A stretch of 64,000 nt of DNA from Hydrogenophaga sp. PBL-H3 (GCF_010104355.1 NZ_CP044972.1:3946001-4010000), one strand, 5' to 3'. Shown: positions 36,131 through 45,725, counted from the first letter of the stretch. Translations and numbers: made by a program. The notes: generated from the sequence alone by a model not told the origin.

Positions 36131-37522
36131 CTAGCCGAAGAAGGTGGCGCCCACCTGGAACAAGCGCTCGACCTCGCGCACGAGGCGCTTGTTCGGGATG
36201 AACATGATGATGTGGTCGTCGGCCTGGATCACCGTATCGTGGTGCGGCATCAGCACCTCCGACTTGCGTCCCTCGCCGCGCACGATGATGCCGATGCGCA
36301 CCCCCTTGGGCAGCCTGAGCTCTTCAACGCGGCGGCCCACCAGCTTGCTGGTCTTCACGTCGCCGCGCGCAATGCCTTCGAGCGCCTCGGCCGCACCCCG
36401 GCGCAGGCTGTGCACCGCCGCCACATCACCGCGGCGCAGGTGCGTGAGCAACTCGCCGATGACGGTCTGCGACGGCGAAATCGCGATGTCGATGGTGCTG
36501 CCCTGCATCATGTCGGCGTAAGCGCGGCGGTTGATCAACGCCATCACCCGTCCGGCGCCCATGCGCTTGGCCAGCATGGCCGACATGATGTTGTCCTCGT
36601 CGTCGCTGGTGAGCGCCAGGAACATGTCCATCTCGCCCACGCTCTCTTCGAGCAGCAGGTCTTCGTCAGCGCCATCGCCATTGAGGATCAGCATGCCCGA
36701 CGGTACCTGGCTGGCCAGGTACTCGCAGCGCCTGAGGTCATGCTCGATGATCTTCACCTGGCACTGGCCCTCCAGCGAACGCGCCAGGCGAAGCCCGACC
36801 TTGCCGCCACCGGCGATCATGATGCGGCGCACCGGCTTGTCGATGTTGTGGATGGCCCCCAGCACATAGCGGATCTTCTGCGTGTCGGCCAGCACGAACA
36901 CCTCGTCGCCCGCGAGGATGCGCGTGGACTTGGTGGCCTCCATCTCGGTGTCGAGCCGGTACAGCGCCACCACGCGCATCTCGGCATGGGGGAAGCGCTC
37001 ACGGAATTCACCGATGGTGTGGCCCACGAGCGAACCCCCATGCGTGGCGCGGATGGCGATCAGGCTGGCGCGGCCGTCGGCAAATTCCAGCACCTGCAAG
37101 GCTTCGGGGTAGCTGATGAGCTGGTGGATGTAGCGCGTGACCGACTCTTCAGGGCAGATCACGTGGTCCACCGCGAAGCCGTTCCGGCCCAGCAGCTCGT
37201 CGCCCTCGGCGAACTCGGGCGAGCGCAGCCGGGCGATGGTGCTGGGCACGTTGAAGATGTCGTGCGCGACCTTGCACACCACCAGGTTGGTTTCGTCGTT
37301 GGCGGCGCAGGCGATCACCATGTCGGCGTCTTTCGCCCCGGCTTCGCGCAACACCGAGGGTTGAATGCCGTTGCCCACCACACCGCGCAGGTCGATCCGC
37401 TCCTCCAGCATCCTGAGACGCGCCGGATCCATGTCGATCACCGTGATGTCGTTCTGCTCGGAGACCAGGCTCTCGGCGACGCTCTCTCCGACTCGGCCTG
37501 CGCCCAGGATGATGATGTTCAT
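36131..37522 (-). CDS. trkA: Trk system potassium uptake regulator TrkA
   Basis: 463 residues with two RCK modules: first Rossmann motif MNIIILGAGRVGESVAESL, second IMIAGGGKVGLRLARSLEGQ near residue 236, each followed by a TrkA_C domain. It binds NAD(H)/ATP on the cytoplasmic face of TrkH and gates it. It is preceded by a palindromic repeat and the acyl-CoA dehydrogenase gene. Confidence 0.95.
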   Translation of the reverse strand: MNIIILGAGRVGESVAESLVSEQNDITVIDMDPARLRMLEERIDLRGVVGNGIQPSVLREAGAKDADMVIACAANDETNLVVCKVAHDIFNVPSTIARLRSPEFAEGDELLGRNGFAVDHVICPEESVTRYIHQLISYPEALQVLEFADGRASLIAIRATHGGSLVGHTIGEFRERFPHAEMRVVALYRLDTEMEATKSTRILAGDEVFVLADTQKIRYVLGAIHNIDKPVRRIMIAGGGKVGLRLARSLEGQCQVKIIEHDLRRCEYLASQVPSGMLILNGDGADEDLLLEESVGEMDMFLALTSDDEDNIMSAMLAKRMGAGRVMALINRRAYADMMQGSTIDIAISPSQTVIGELLTHLRRGDVAAVHSLRRGAAEALEGIARGDVKTSKLVGRRVEELRLPKGVRIGIIVRGEGRKSEVLMPHHDTVIQADDHIIMFIPNKRLVREVERLFQVGATFFG

Positions 37523-37534
37523 GGTGGGGGATGG

Positions 37535-37620
37535 TACCCCCCGCGCCGCGGCTCAAGACACCCCCTGCGCCGCCTGCGGCGTCACCCCCCAGGGGGAAGC
37601 CGCGTCAGCGGCGCAGGGGG
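37535..37620. repeat. Large cruciform-like palindromic repeat
   Basis: A perfect 13-bp outer stem, CCCCCTGCGCCGC (37561-37573) with GCGGCGCAGGGGG (37608-37620), encloses CTGCGGCGTCACCCCCCAGG and its partner. It abuts the acyl-CoA dehydrogenase stop codon at 37621 and precedes trkA on the minus strand. It may end or protect the upstream transcript; it belongs with the repeats at 34565 and 48030. Confidence 0.75.
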
Positions 37621-38745
37621 TCACAATCCTCGTGCAATGATGATCTTCTGAATGTCCGACGTGCCTTCGTAAATCTGGCACACCCGCACATCCCGGTAGA
37701 TGCGCTCCACCGGGAAGTCGCTCACATAACCGTACCCACCAAACACCTGAATGGCTGCAGTACAAACCGCCTCGGCCATTTCGCTGGCAAACAGTTTGGC
37801 CATCGCAGCTTCCTTCAAACAAGGCTGACCCGCATCGCGCAACGCCGCCGCATGGTGCGTGAGGGCGCGCGCCGCCTCGATCTGCGTGGCCATGTCCGCC
37901 AATCGAAACCCCACCGCCTGGTGGTTGAAGATCGGCTGGCCGAAGCTTGAGCGGTCCTTGGAGTACGCCAGCGCACAGTCAAACGCGCTGCGCGCCATGC
38001 CGATGCTCTGCGCGGCAATGCCGATGCGTCCGCCTTCCAAGGCGGACAACGCGATCTTGTAGCCCTCGCCCTCGGCGCCGATCAGGTTCTCGGCCGGGAT
38101 GCGGCAGTGGTCGAAATTGATCTGCGCGGTGTCGCTGCTGTGCTGGCCGAGTTTGTCTTCCAGCCGCGCCACCACATAGCCCGGGGTGCTGGTGGGCACC
38201 ACGAAGGCGCTCATGCCCTTCTTGCCGGCGCCCTTGTCGGTCACCGCGATCACGATCGCGAGCTGCCCGTTCTTGCCGCTGGTGATGAACTGCTTGACGC
38301 CGTTGAGGACATATTCGTCGCCCTCTCGCGTCGCCGTCGTGCGCAGGGCCGAGGCGTCCGAGCCCACATGCGGCTCGGTCAGGCAGAACACGCCCAGCAT
38401 CTGGCCGGCGGCCAGCGGGCGCAGCCACTGTTCCTGCTGGGCCGCGCTGCCGTAGCGCATGAGGATCGCGTTGACCGGGCAGTTGGTGACCGAGATCGCG
38501 GTGCTGGTGCCGCCGTCGCCGGCGGCGATTTCTTCCAGCACCACGGCCAGCGTCACGTAGTCGAGCCCCGCGCCGCCCAGCGCCTCGGGCACGCAGATGC
38601 CGTAGGCGCCGAGCTCGGCCAGGCCCTTGTGCACGTCGGTCGGGAAGTGGTGCTCCTTGTCCCACTTCGCCGCATGCGGCCAGAGCTGCTCCTGGGCAAA
38701 GCTGCGCACCGCGTCGCGGATCATGAGTTGGTCTTGGTTCAGCAT
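37621..38745 (-). CDS. Acyl-CoA dehydrogenase, short/branched-chain type
   Basis: 374 residues. Flavin segments CLTEPHVGSDASALRTTA and NGVKQFITSGKNG; the catalytic Glu is in the C-terminal QIYEGTSDIQ, as in butyryl- and medium-chain enzymes. It oxidises an acyl-CoA (butyryl- or 2-methylbutyryl-type) and donates electrons to ETF. It is the last gene of the paaI-liuA-can-aceK-thiolase operon, 18 bp after the thiolase. Confidence 0.92.
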   Translation of the reverse strand: MLNQDQLMIRDAVRSFAQEQLWPHAAKWDKEHHFPTDVHKGLAELGAYGICVPEALGGAGLDYVTLAVVLEEIAAGDGGTSTAISVTNCPVNAILMRYGSAAQQEQWLRPLAAGQMLGVFCLTEPHVGSDASALRTTATREGDEYVLNGVKQFITSGKNGQLAIVIAVTDKGAGKKGMSAFVVPTSTPGYVVARLEDKLGQHSSDTAQINFDHCRIPAENLIGAEGEGYKIALSALEGGRIGIAAQSIGMARSAFDCALAYSKDRSSFGQPIFNHQAVGFRLADMATQIEAARALTHHAAALRDAGQPCLKEAAMAKLFASEMAEAVCTAAIQVFGGYGYVSDFPVERIYRDVRVCQIYEGTSDIQKIIIARGL

Positions 38746-38763
38746 GGCCAGGTCGTGTCCGGG

Positions 38764-39948
38764 TTACACCAGTTCAATCGCCATGGCGGTGGCTTCACCA
38801 CCACCAATGCACAGGGTTGCCACACCTTTCCTGCCGCCGCGCGCCTGCAGCGCGTGCAGCAGCGTGACCAGAATGCGCGCGCCGCTGGCGCCGATGGGGT
38901 GGCCCAGCGCGCACGCTCCGCCGTTGACGTTGACTTTCTCGTGCGGAATGCTCAGCTCGGTCATGAGCGCCATGGGCACCACGGCGAAGGCTTCGTTGAT
39001 CTCCCACAGATCCACGTCAGCCACGCTCCAGCCGGTCTTGGCCAGCAGCTTCTGCGTGGCGCCCACCGGGGCGGTGGCGAACCAGTTGGGTTCCTGGGCG
39101 TGGGTGCTGTGCGCCACGATGCGCGCCAGCGGCTTGAGGCCCTGGGCCTTGGCGGTGGACTCGCGCATGAGCACCAGCGCGGCGGCGCCGTCGTTGATGG
39201 ACGAGCTGGACGCGGCGGTGATGGTGCCGTCCTTCTTGAACGCAGGCTTGAGGCTGGTCACCTTGTCGAGCTTGACCTTGCCCGGGCCTTCGTCGGTGCT
39301 CACCACACGCTCGCCGCTGCGGTCCTTGACCGTCACGGGGGTGATCTCGGCAGCGAAGGCCCCGCTCTCGGTGGCGGCCTTGGCGCGCGTGACGGAGGCG
39401 ATGGCGAACGCGTCCTGCTGCTCGCGGGTGAAGCTGTACTTGGCGGCGCAGTCTTCACCAAAAGTGCCCATGGAGCGGCCCGCTTCGTAAGCGTCCTCCA
39501 GGCCGTCGAGCATCATGTGGTCGTAGATCTTGTCGTGGCCCATGCGGTAGCCGCCGCGGCCCTTGAGCATCAGGTAGGGCGCGTTGGTCATGCTCTCCAT
39601 GCCGCCAGCCACCATCACGGTGGCGCTGCCGGCGGCGATCATGTCGTGCGCGAGCATGGTGGCCTTCATGCCCGAGCCGCACATCTTGGACAGCGTCACC
39701 GCACCGGCCGACTTCGGCAGCCCGCCCTTGAACGCAGCCTGACGCGCGGGCGCCTGACCCTGGCCGGCCATCAGGCAGTTGCCGAACAGCACCTCGTCCA
39801 CCTGGTCCGGGTCCACGCCGCTGCGCTGCACCGCCGCTTTGATGGCGACGCCACCCAAGTCGTGGGCCGAGAGGCTTGCGAAGTCGCTCTGGAACGACCC
39901 CATGGGGGTGCGGGCGGCGCCGACGATGACGATTGCGTCTTGGGACAT
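38764..39948 (-). CDS. Acetyl-CoA acetyltransferase (thiolase)
   Basis: 394 residues. Catalytic Cys in LSKMCGSGMKA (about residue 90), His in GHPIGASGARI and second Cys in TLCIGGGEATA. This is the biosynthetic/degradative thiolase II family; it splits acetoacetyl-CoA or condenses two acetyl-CoA. Placed behind liuA and aceK, it could process acetoacetyl-CoA derived from leucine. It starts 33 bp after the aceK stop. Confidence 0.95.
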   Translation of the reverse strand: MSQDAIVIVGAARTPMGSFQSDFASLSAHDLGGVAIKAAVQRSGVDPDQVDEVLFGNCLMAGQGQAPARQAAFKGGLPKSAGAVTLSKMCGSGMKATMLAHDMIAAGSATVMVAGGMESMTNAPYLMLKGRGGYRMGHDKIYDHMMLDGLEDAYEAGRSMGTFGEDCAAKYSFTREQQDAFAIASVTRAKAATESGAFAAEITPVTVKDRSGERVVSTDEGPGKVKLDKVTSLKPAFKKDGTITAASSSSINDGAAALVLMRESTAKAQGLKPLARIVAHSTHAQEPNWFATAPVGATQKLLAKTGWSVADVDLWEINEAFAVVPMALMTELSIPHEKVNVNGGACALGHPIGASGARILVTLLHALQARGGRKGVATLCIGGGEATAMAIELV

Positions 39949-39981
39949 GGTGAATCTCCTTGGAAGTGGTGGAAGAAGGGG

Positions 39982-41769
39982 TCAGGCCAGCGCGTGGGCG
40001 AGGAAACGCCGGTCGCGCTCGTATGGGAAAACATCGAACACATGGCCGGCGGCAATGCGCTCCTTGTGTGATTGCCAGAAGGCGGCATCGAGCAGGTCGG
40101 CGTGGTGCTTCATGAACACCTCGCGCACCACGGGGTTGCCGAGCAGGAAGGGGCCGAAGGTTTCGGGGAACACGTCGTGCTTGTGCACCGTGTACCAGAC
40201 CTCGCCCGACATCTCGTCTTCTTCGGTGCGCGGCGCGGGCACGCGGCGGAAGTTGCAGTCGGTGATGTACTCGATCTCGTCGTAGTCGTAGAACACCACC
40301 TTGCCATGGCGGGTGATACCGAAGTTCTTCCACAGCATGTCGCCGGGAAAGATGTTGGCCGCCACAAGGTCCTTGATGGCGTTGCCGTACTCGATGACCG
40401 TGTGCTCGATCTGCGCATGGGCACCCGCGTCGAAGGCTTCCTGCAGGTGGATGTTGAGCGGGATCATGCGGCGCTCGATGTAGCAGTGCTTCAAGACCAC
40501 CTCGGTCGTGCCATCGCCATCGCGGTCGCTGATCTCCAGTTGGCTGGGCGCGAACTTCTGGATCTCGGCGATGAGCTCGTCGGTGAACCGGTCGCGCGGA
40601 AATCCCACCTCGGAGAACTCCAGCGTGTCGGCCATGCGGCCCACGCGGTCGTGCTGCTTGACCAGCAGGTACTTGCCGCGGATCTGCTCGCGCGAGGTGT
40701 CCTTCTGCGGCGGATAGAAGTCCTTGATGACCTTGAACACGAACGGAAAGCTCGGCAGATCGAACACCAGCATGACCATGCCCTTGATGCCGGGCGCGAT
40801 GCGGAACTTGTCGGTGCTGTGCCGCATGTGGAAGAGGAAGTCGCGGTAGAACAGCGTCTTGCCCTGCTTGGCCAGGCCCAGCGCGTTGTAGAACTCGGCG
40901 CGCGGTTTGCGCGGCATCAGGCTGCGCAAAAACTGCACGTAGGCGCTCGGTATCTCCATGTCGACCATGAAGGTGGCGCGCGCGAAGCTGAACAGGATCA
41001 GCAGGTCGTCTTCGCCGAAGAGCGCGGCGTCCACCACCAGCCGGCCGTCGGTGTTGTGCAGGATGGGCAGGGCAAACGGCACCTCCTGGAAGCCGTTGAT
41101 GATCTTGCCCACCACGTACGCACCCTTGTTGCGGAAGAACAGCCCCGAGAGCACCTGGAACTGGAAATTGGCGCGCAGCTTCACGTGGTCGAAGTGCCGC
41201 TTCATCGCATCCAGCACCAGCCCGGCGTCGCGCGCCAGGTCTTCAAACGGCACGCGCAGGTCGAAGTCCTGGAGCATGCGCAGCGCCTCGTCCTGCATGG
41301 TCTCGGCCGCGGGGTAGTAACAACGGTAGGTGGGCCGTGCGCTGGGTTCCTCGTTCTCGATGTACTCGGTGGAGACGGCGGGGCGCACGAAGATGAAGTC
41401 GTTCTGAAAGTAGGCGCGCTGCAGGATCTTGGTGGTGACCGAGTTGAAGAAGGTCTCGGCCAGCTCGGGCTGGTGGTGGTTCACCAGCAGCCCGATGTAA
41501 TGCAGCTTGACCTGCTCCCACACGTCCATGGGCTGCGCGTCGGCGCCGAACTCTTTCGTCAGCCGCATCACGCATTCCTTGACGCGCAGGTCGTAGAACT
41601 CGATGCGCTCGCGCTGCGCGCGCTGCTGACCGAGCCAGTCGCGGGTTTCGAAGCGGTGCTTGGCCCGCGCCGATTCCGTGCGGAACAACCGGTAGTGCCG
41701 GTTGAAGCCGTCCATCATGGCCTTGGCAATCGCGTAGGCCAGGGTCGAGTCGAGGCGCTGGGGAAACAT
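39982..41769 (-). CDS. aceK: Isocitrate dehydrogenase kinase/phosphatase
   Basis: 595 residues, usual length. ATP-binding loop [18 protein letters not shown]; the catalytic region [15 protein letters not shown] and VFYDYDE is diagnostic for AceK. It phosphorylates and dephosphorylates isocitrate dehydrogenase, sending isocitrate to the glyoxylate shunt during growth on acetyl-CoA-yielding substrates. Unlike in E. coli it is not beside aceBA but between a carbonic anhydrase (55 bp upstream) and the thiolase. Confidence 0.96.
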   Translation of the reverse strand: MFPQRLDSTLAYAIAKAMMDGFNRHYRLFRTESARAKHRFETRDWLGQQRAQRERIEFYDLRVKECVMRLTKEFGADAQPMDVWEQVKLHYIGLLVNHHQPELAETFFNSVTTKILQRAYFQNDFIFVRPAVSTEYIENEEPSARPTYRCYYPAAETMQDEALRMLQDFDLRVPFEDLARDAGLVLDAMKRHFDHVKLRANFQFQVLSGLFFRNKGAYVVGKIINGFQEVPFALPILHNTDGRLVVDAALFGEDDLLILFSFARATFMVDMEIPSAYVQFLRSLMPRKPRAEFYNALGLAKQGKTLFYRDFLFHMRHSTDKFRIAPGIKGMVMLVFDLPSFPFVFKVIKDFYPPQKDTSREQIRGKYLLVKQHDRVGRMADTLEFSEVGFPRDRFTDELIAEIQKFAPSQLEISDRDGDGTTEVVLKHCYIERRMIPLNIHLQEAFDAGAHAQIEHTVIEYGNAIKDLVAANIFPGDMLWKNFGITRHGKVVFYDYDEIEYITDCNFRRVPAPRTEEDEMSGEVWYTVHKHDVFPETFGPFLLGNPVVREVFMKHHADLLDAAFWQSHKERIAAGHVFDVFPYERDRRFLAHALA

Positions 41770-41824
41770 GGGTGGATCTGCAGCGCGGTCCCGTCGGGGC
41801 GTGAACGGGGGGTGCTGCCGCCGC

Positions 41825-42484
41825 TCAGCTCTGGCGCACCGAGCCCACGCCGGACACGGCCGAGCGGTAGGCGGCGTCGATCTGCTCTTTGTTGTCCACC
41901 GTCATGTGCATGTCGTGCAGCAGGCCGTCGCGCAGGCCGTACACCCAGCCGTGCAGCGTGAGCGGCTGCCCACGCGCCCAGGCGTCCTGCACCACCGTGG
42001 TTTGCGCCACGTTCATCACCTGCTCGATGGCATTGAGCTCACACAACACATCGGCGCGGTGTTGCTCGGGTGTGGCTTCGAGCAAGGCCGAGTGCCGGTC
42101 GCGCACGTCCTTGATGTGGCGAAGCCAGTTGTCCGCCAGGCCCACGCGCACATCGCGCAGCGCGGCCTGCACGCCACCACAGCCGTAGTGCCCCACCACC
42201 ATGAGGTGTTGCACCTTGAGCATGTCAACCGCGTACTGGATGGTGGAGAGGCAGTTGAGGTCGGTCGGCACCACCACGTTGGCCACGTTGCGGTGCACGA
42301 ACACCTCGCCCGGGTCCAGGCCGGTGATCTGGTTGGCCGGCACACGGCTGTCGGAGCAGCCGATCCACATGTACTGCGGGCTCTGCTGGGCCAGCAGGTC
42401 GGTGAAGAAGCCGGGGCGCGCGGCCACCATGTCGGCGGCCCAGACGCGGTTGCGCTCGAAAAGGTCTTTGAGTTCGGAAGTCAT
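41825..42484 (-). CDS. can: Beta-class carbonic anhydrase
   Basis: 219 residues. Zinc ligands C43, H99 and C102 with the D45-R47 dyad (CSDSR and GHYGCGG). It interconverts CO2 and bicarbonate in the cytoplasm. It starts 29 bp after liuA in the same operon; bicarbonate is the co-substrate of methylcrotonyl-CoA carboxylase, which offers a reason for the linkage. Confidence 0.95.
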   Translation of the reverse strand: MTSELKDLFERNRVWAADMVAARPGFFTDLLAQQSPQYMWIGCSDSRVPANQITGLDPGEVFVHRNVANVVVPTDLNCLSTIQYAVDMLKVQHLMVVGHYGCGGVQAALRDVRVGLADNWLRHIKDVRDRHSALLEATPEQHRADVLCELNAIEQVMNVAQTTVVQDAWARGQPLTLHGWVYGLRDGLLHDMHMTVDNKEQIDAAYRSAVSGVGSVRQS

Positions 42485-42513
42485 GGCGCGATCTTAGGGT
42501 GTCGGGTGGTGTC

Positions 42514-43695
42514 TCAGCAGGTCTCGGCAAACAGCTCACGGCCAATCAACATGCGGCGGATTTCGCTGGTGCCGGCACCGATCTCGTACAGCTTCGCATC
42601 GCGCCACAGGCGGCCCAGCGGGTACTCGTTGATGTAGCCGTTGCCGCCAAAGATCTGGATGCCGTTGCCGGCCATTTTCGTGGCCTCTTCCGCGCACCAC
42701 AGGATGACCGAGGCGCAGTCCTTGCGCACCTGGCGCACGTGCTCGGCGCCCAGCAGGTCGAGGTTTTTGGCCACCGTGTAGGCGAACGAGCGGCCAGCCT
42801 GCAGCACGGTGTACATGTCGGCCACCTTGCCCTGGATGAGCTGGAACTCGCCAATGCTCTGGCCGAACTGCTTGCGGTCGTGGATGTAGGGGACGATGTT
42901 GTCCATGACGGCCTGCATGATCCCCAGCGGCCCGCCGGTGAGCACGGCGCGCTCGTAGTCCAGGCCGCTCATGAGCACCCTGGCGCCGTTGTTGAGGCCG
43001 CCCAGGATGTTCTCGACTGGCACCTCGACGTTGTTGAACACCATCTCGCCGGTGTGGCTGCCGCGCATGCCGAGCTTGTCGAGTTTTTGCGCGGTGCTGA
43101 AGCCCTTCATGCGTTTTTCGACGATGAAGGCCGTCACCCCCCGCGCACCCATTTCAGGCTCCGACTTCGCATAGACCACCATGGTGTCGGCGTCAGGCCC
43201 GTTGGTGATCCACATCTTGCTGCCGTTGAGCAGGTAGTAGCCGCCCTTGTCCTCGGCCTTGAGCTTCATGCTGATCACGTCCGAACCGGCGCCGGGCTCG
43301 CTCATGGCGAGTGCGCCCACGTGTTCGCCGCTGATGAGCTTGGGCAGGTATTTGGCGCGCTGGGCCTCGCTGCCGTTGCGCTTGATCTGGTTCACGCACA
43401 GGTTGCTGTGCGCGCCGTACGAGAGACCCACGCTGGCCGAGGCGCGCGAGATCTCTTCCATGGCGATCATGTGCGCCAGGTAGCCCATGTTGGCACCGCC
43501 GTACTCTTCGCCCACGGTGATGCCGAGCACGCCCAGATCGCCCATCTTGCGCCACAGGTCCATGGGGAACTGGTCGTTCTGGTCGATCTCGGCCGCGCGC
43601 GGTGCGATCTCGGCCTGCGCGAAGTCGCGCACTGCGTCGCGCAATGCGTCGATGTCTTCGCCGAGCTGGAAATTGAGGCCGGGCAGGTTGGTCAT
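42514..43695 (-). CDS. liuA: Isovaleryl-CoA dehydrogenase
   Basis: 393 residues. [18 protein letters not shown] and [10 protein letters not shown] bind FAD and substrate. The catalytic Glu is in [13 protein letters not shown] (about residue 250), the isovaleryl-CoA dehydrogenase position, while the C-terminal site carries Gly (YEIGAGTSE). It oxidises isovaleryl-CoA to 3-methylcrotonyl-CoA, feeding LiuBD. The ATG at 43695 has a GGAG site upstream; a second in-frame ATG 5 codons earlier is possible. It follows paaI by 33 bp behind the LiuR operator. Confidence 0.95.
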   Translation of the reverse strand: MTNLPGLNFQLGEDIDALRDAVRDFAQAEIAPRAAEIDQNDQFPMDLWRKMGDLGVLGITVGEEYGGANMGYLAHMIAMEEISRASASVGLSYGAHSNLCVNQIKRNGSEAQRAKYLPKLISGEHVGALAMSEPGAGSDVISMKLKAEDKGGYYLLNGSKMWITNGPDADTMVVYAKSEPEMGARGVTAFIVEKRMKGFSTAQKLDKLGMRGSHTGEMVFNNVEVPVENILGGLNNGARVLMSGLDYERAVLTGGPLGIMQAVMDNIVPYIHDRKQFGQSIGEFQLIQGKVADMYTVLQAGRSFAYTVAKNLDLLGAEHVRQVRKDCASVILWCAEEATKMAGNGIQIFGGNGYINEYPLGRLWRDAKLYEIGAGTSEIRRMLIGRELFAETC

Positions 43696-43728
43696 GGGTC
43701 GTGTCTCCAAGGAATGGGTGAACGGGCT

Positions 43729-44190
43729 TCAGCCCTGGATGTTGTCGCGGCCAACCACGGCCATGAGCGTGCAGCCCATGGTGGCGACCAGTTTTTCGCG
43801 CCCACCGTCGATGGCCCAGGCCTGACCTTCGCACACCGTGACGGTGCGTCCGGGCTTGATGACCGTGCCGACCATGCGGAAGCTCTGACCTTGCGCAGGC
43901 GCCAGCAGGTTGATCTTGAACTCGATGGTGAGCACCGCGGCGTCGGATGCCATCAGTGAGAACCCGGCGTAACCGCAAGCGGAGTCGAGCGCGGTGGCGA
44001 CCATGCCGGCGTGCAGAAAACCGTGTTGCTGGGTCAGCGGCTCGGCCCACGGCAGCGTGATCTCCACCTGCCCGGGCTTGACCACCGCGAGCGTCGCGCC
44101 CAGGGTGCGCATGGCCGCCTGGCGGGCAAAGCTCTCGCGCACGCGGGCTTCAAAGTCGGGATTTCGAGGTTCGAAGGTAGGCAGGTTCAC
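43729..44190 (-). CDS. PaaI-type hot-dog thioesterase
   Basis: 153 residues. GFLHAGMVATALDSACGYAG is the hallmark of PaaI/YbgC-like acyl-CoA thioesterases. It hydrolyses acyl-CoA esters, plausibly to relieve CoA trapping during branched-chain catabolism. It is the first gene after the LiuR-controlled promoter, followed by liuA. Confidence 0.9.
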   Translation of the reverse strand: MNLPTFEPRNPDFEARVRESFARQAAMRTLGATLAVVKPGQVEITLPWAEPLTQQHGFLHAGMVATALDSACGYAGFSLMASDAAVLTIEFKINLLAPAQGQSFRMVGTVIKPGRTVTVCEGQAWAIDGGREKLVATMGCTLMAVVGRDNIQG

Positions 44191-44220
44191 GGCGGTCTCG
44201 GTGCGTGGAAGGAGCCTTGG

Positions 44221-44250
44221 ATTCTACGTTGACGTTTACGTAAACGTCAA
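44221..44250 (-). promoter_or_regulatory. paaI-liuA promoter with LiuR-type operator
   Basis: A perfect 22-bp palindrome, TTGACGTTTAC joined to its reverse complement (44229-44250), lies 38 bp before paaI. On the minus strand it overlaps a strong promoter: -35 TTGACG (44250-44245), an 18-bp spacer and -10 TAGAAT (44226-44221). MerR-type regulators bind dyads in long-spacer promoters, and LiuR motifs known from proteobacteria are ACGT-rich palindromes of this kind. A diverged copy lies before the MerR-type gene at 45285. Confidence 0.8.
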
Positions 44251-44288
44251 TTTCAGAGGCGTTGGTGCAGGGCTATGCTCGAGCCGCC

Positions 44289-44894
44289 ATGCCCTTCACC
44301 CTGAACGCCCCGGTCCACAGCGACCAGATCCTCAAGAAAAGCCACTTCATCGGCTGCGTGGAACCGGTGGCCGACCGCGTGGCGGCCCTGGCGCGGGTGG
44401 CCGCGCTGCGCGCAGAACACCCCGGCGCCACCCACGTGTGCTGGGCGCTCATGGCCGGTGGGCACTCGGCCGCCAACGACGACGGCGAGCCCGGTGGCAC
44501 AGCCGGACGGCCGATGCTCGAAGTTCTGCGCCACCAGGACCTGGAAGGTGTGCTGGCCACGGTGGTACGTTACTACGGCGGCACACCGCTGGGCGCGGGC
44601 GGGCTGGTGCGCGCCTACACAGACAGCGTGGCCCAGGCCTTGTTGAACGCGGACAAAGTGCCGGTGATCCGCTGGCAGGTGCTGCGTTGTGTGTTGCCTT
44701 ATGCGCTTGAGGGCTGGCTGCGGCGTGAGCTCGATGGTTTCGGCGCCATGCTGGCCGAGGTGCAGCACGGTGAAGGGGTGGACGCCACGGTGCGTGTGCC
44801 CGAATCTCGCGCCGCTGCACTGGTGGCGCGCATCAACGACGCCGGGCAAGGCCGGGTGCTGTGGCGGCACACCGAAGACGGTGAAACCGGCTGA
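44289..44894 (+). CDS. yigZ: YigZ/IMPACT-family protein
   Basis: 201 residues. The N-terminal IMPACT domain has SHFIGCVEPV, NDDGEPGGTAGRPML and VVRYYGGTPLGAGGLVRAY; the C-terminal part is the DUF1949-type ferredoxin-like domain. Biochemical role is uncertain (translation-related in eukaryotes). The ATG at 44289 is the family start. It is divergent from paaI across the LiuR operator and converges with the DUF1304 gene (4 bp gap). Confidence 0.92.
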   Translation: MPFTLNAPVHSDQILKKSHFIGCVEPVADRVAALARVAALRAEHPGATHVCWALMAGGHSAANDDGEPGGTAGRPMLEVLRHQDLEGVLATVVRYYGGTPLGAGGLVRAYTDSVAQALLNADKVPVIRWQVLRCVLPYALEGWLRRELDGFGAMLAEVQHGEGVDATVRVPESRAAALVARINDAGQGRVLWRHTEDGETG

Positions 44895-44898
44895 CGCC

Positions 44899-45264
44899 TC
44901 AGGCCGTGCGGCTCAGGACCACCAACACCAGACCCACCGCCGCCGGCAGCGCCTGCACGTACAGGATCTTGCGGCTCGCGGTGGCCGCGCCATACAGGCC
45001 GGCGACCAGCACGCACAACAAAAAGAACACCTTCACGCCAAAGCCTTCGGGCCCCAGCCACAAGCCCCACAGCAGGCCCGCGGCCAGAAAGCCGTTGTAG
45101 AGCCCCTGGTTGGCGGCGAGCACCTTGGTGGCCGCGGCCGACGCGGGCGTCTGCCCAAAAGCACGCAATCCGGCTGGCTTGTCCCACAGGAACATCTCGA
45201 GCACAAGGAAGTAGACGTGCAGCAGCGCAACCAGGGCAACGACGGTGTGGGCGATCAGGGACAT
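44899..45264 (-). CDS. DUF1304 membrane protein
   Basis: 121 residues with about four membrane helices. The segment VLEMFLWDKPAGLRAFG and NQGLYNGFLAAGLLWG are typical of DUF1304 proteins; role unknown. The ATG at 45264 is preferred over one 8 codons upstream because it gives the family N-terminus. It lies 20 bp behind the MerR gene on the same strand. Confidence 0.88.
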   Translation of the reverse strand: MSLIAHTVVALVALLHVYFLVLEMFLWDKPAGLRAFGQTPASAAATKVLAANQGLYNGFLAAGLLWGLWLGPEGFGVKVFFLLCVLVAGLYGAATASRKILYVQALPAAVGLVLVVLSRTA

Positions 45265-45284
45265 GGCAACTCCAGTGAATGAAC

Positions 45285-45686
45285 TCAAGCCTTCTTTTCC
45301 ACCTTGCCCAGCAGGGCCCGCGCTTCCTTCTCGTGCACCTTCACTTCGTCGAGGTTGGCCACGAGGTCGGCCATCTGCTCTTCGAGCTGGCGGCGGTGGT
45401 CGGCCAGCACGGTGAGGAACTTGCGCAGCTGCGGACCGGTGTCGCGCGGGCTGTCGTACATATCGATGATGTCTTTGGCTTCAGTCAGCGACAAGCCCAG
45501 GCGCTTGGCGCGCAGCGTGAGCTTGAGGCGCGTGCGGTCGCGCGAGGTGTAGACCCGGTTGCGTCCACCCGGGCCTTCGCGCTGCGGCTGCAGCAGGCCC
45601 ATGTCTTCGTAGAAACGGATGGCGCGGGTGGTGAGGTCGAACTCGCGCGCCAGATCGCTGATGGTGTAAGTCGGGTTCGTCGCCAT
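45285..45686 (-). CDS. liuR: MerR-family regulator, probable LiuR
   Basis: 133 residues. The winged helix YTISDLAREFDLTTRAIRFY with YEDMGLLQPQR is typical of MerR; a coiled-coil follows (LADHRRQLEEQMADLVANLD). The length, lack of metal-binding cysteines and neighbours fit LiuR, which controls branched-chain amino acid catabolism in many proteobacteria. The ACGT palindromes before this gene and before paaI-liuA support that. The effector is unknown. Confidence 0.85.
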   Translation of the reverse strand: MATNPTYTISDLAREFDLTTRAIRFYEDMGLLQPQREGPGGRNRVYTSRDRTRLKLTLRAKRLGLSLTEAKDIIDMYDSPRDTGPQLRKFLTVLADHRRQLEEQMADLVANLDEVKVHEKEARALLGKVEKKA

Positions 45687-45703
45687 GGGTTCGTGCCCTG
45701 TGA

Positions 45704-45725
45704 TTGACGTTTACGTCAACGTCAT
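45704..45725. promoter_or_regulatory. Probable LiuR operator upstream of liuR
   Basis: TTGACGTTTAC (45704-45714) is followed by GTCAACGTCAT, which differs from a perfect mirror at two positions. It matches the palindrome at 44229-44250 and lies 17 bp before the liuR ATG, as expected for an autoregulatory site. Confidence 0.7.
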
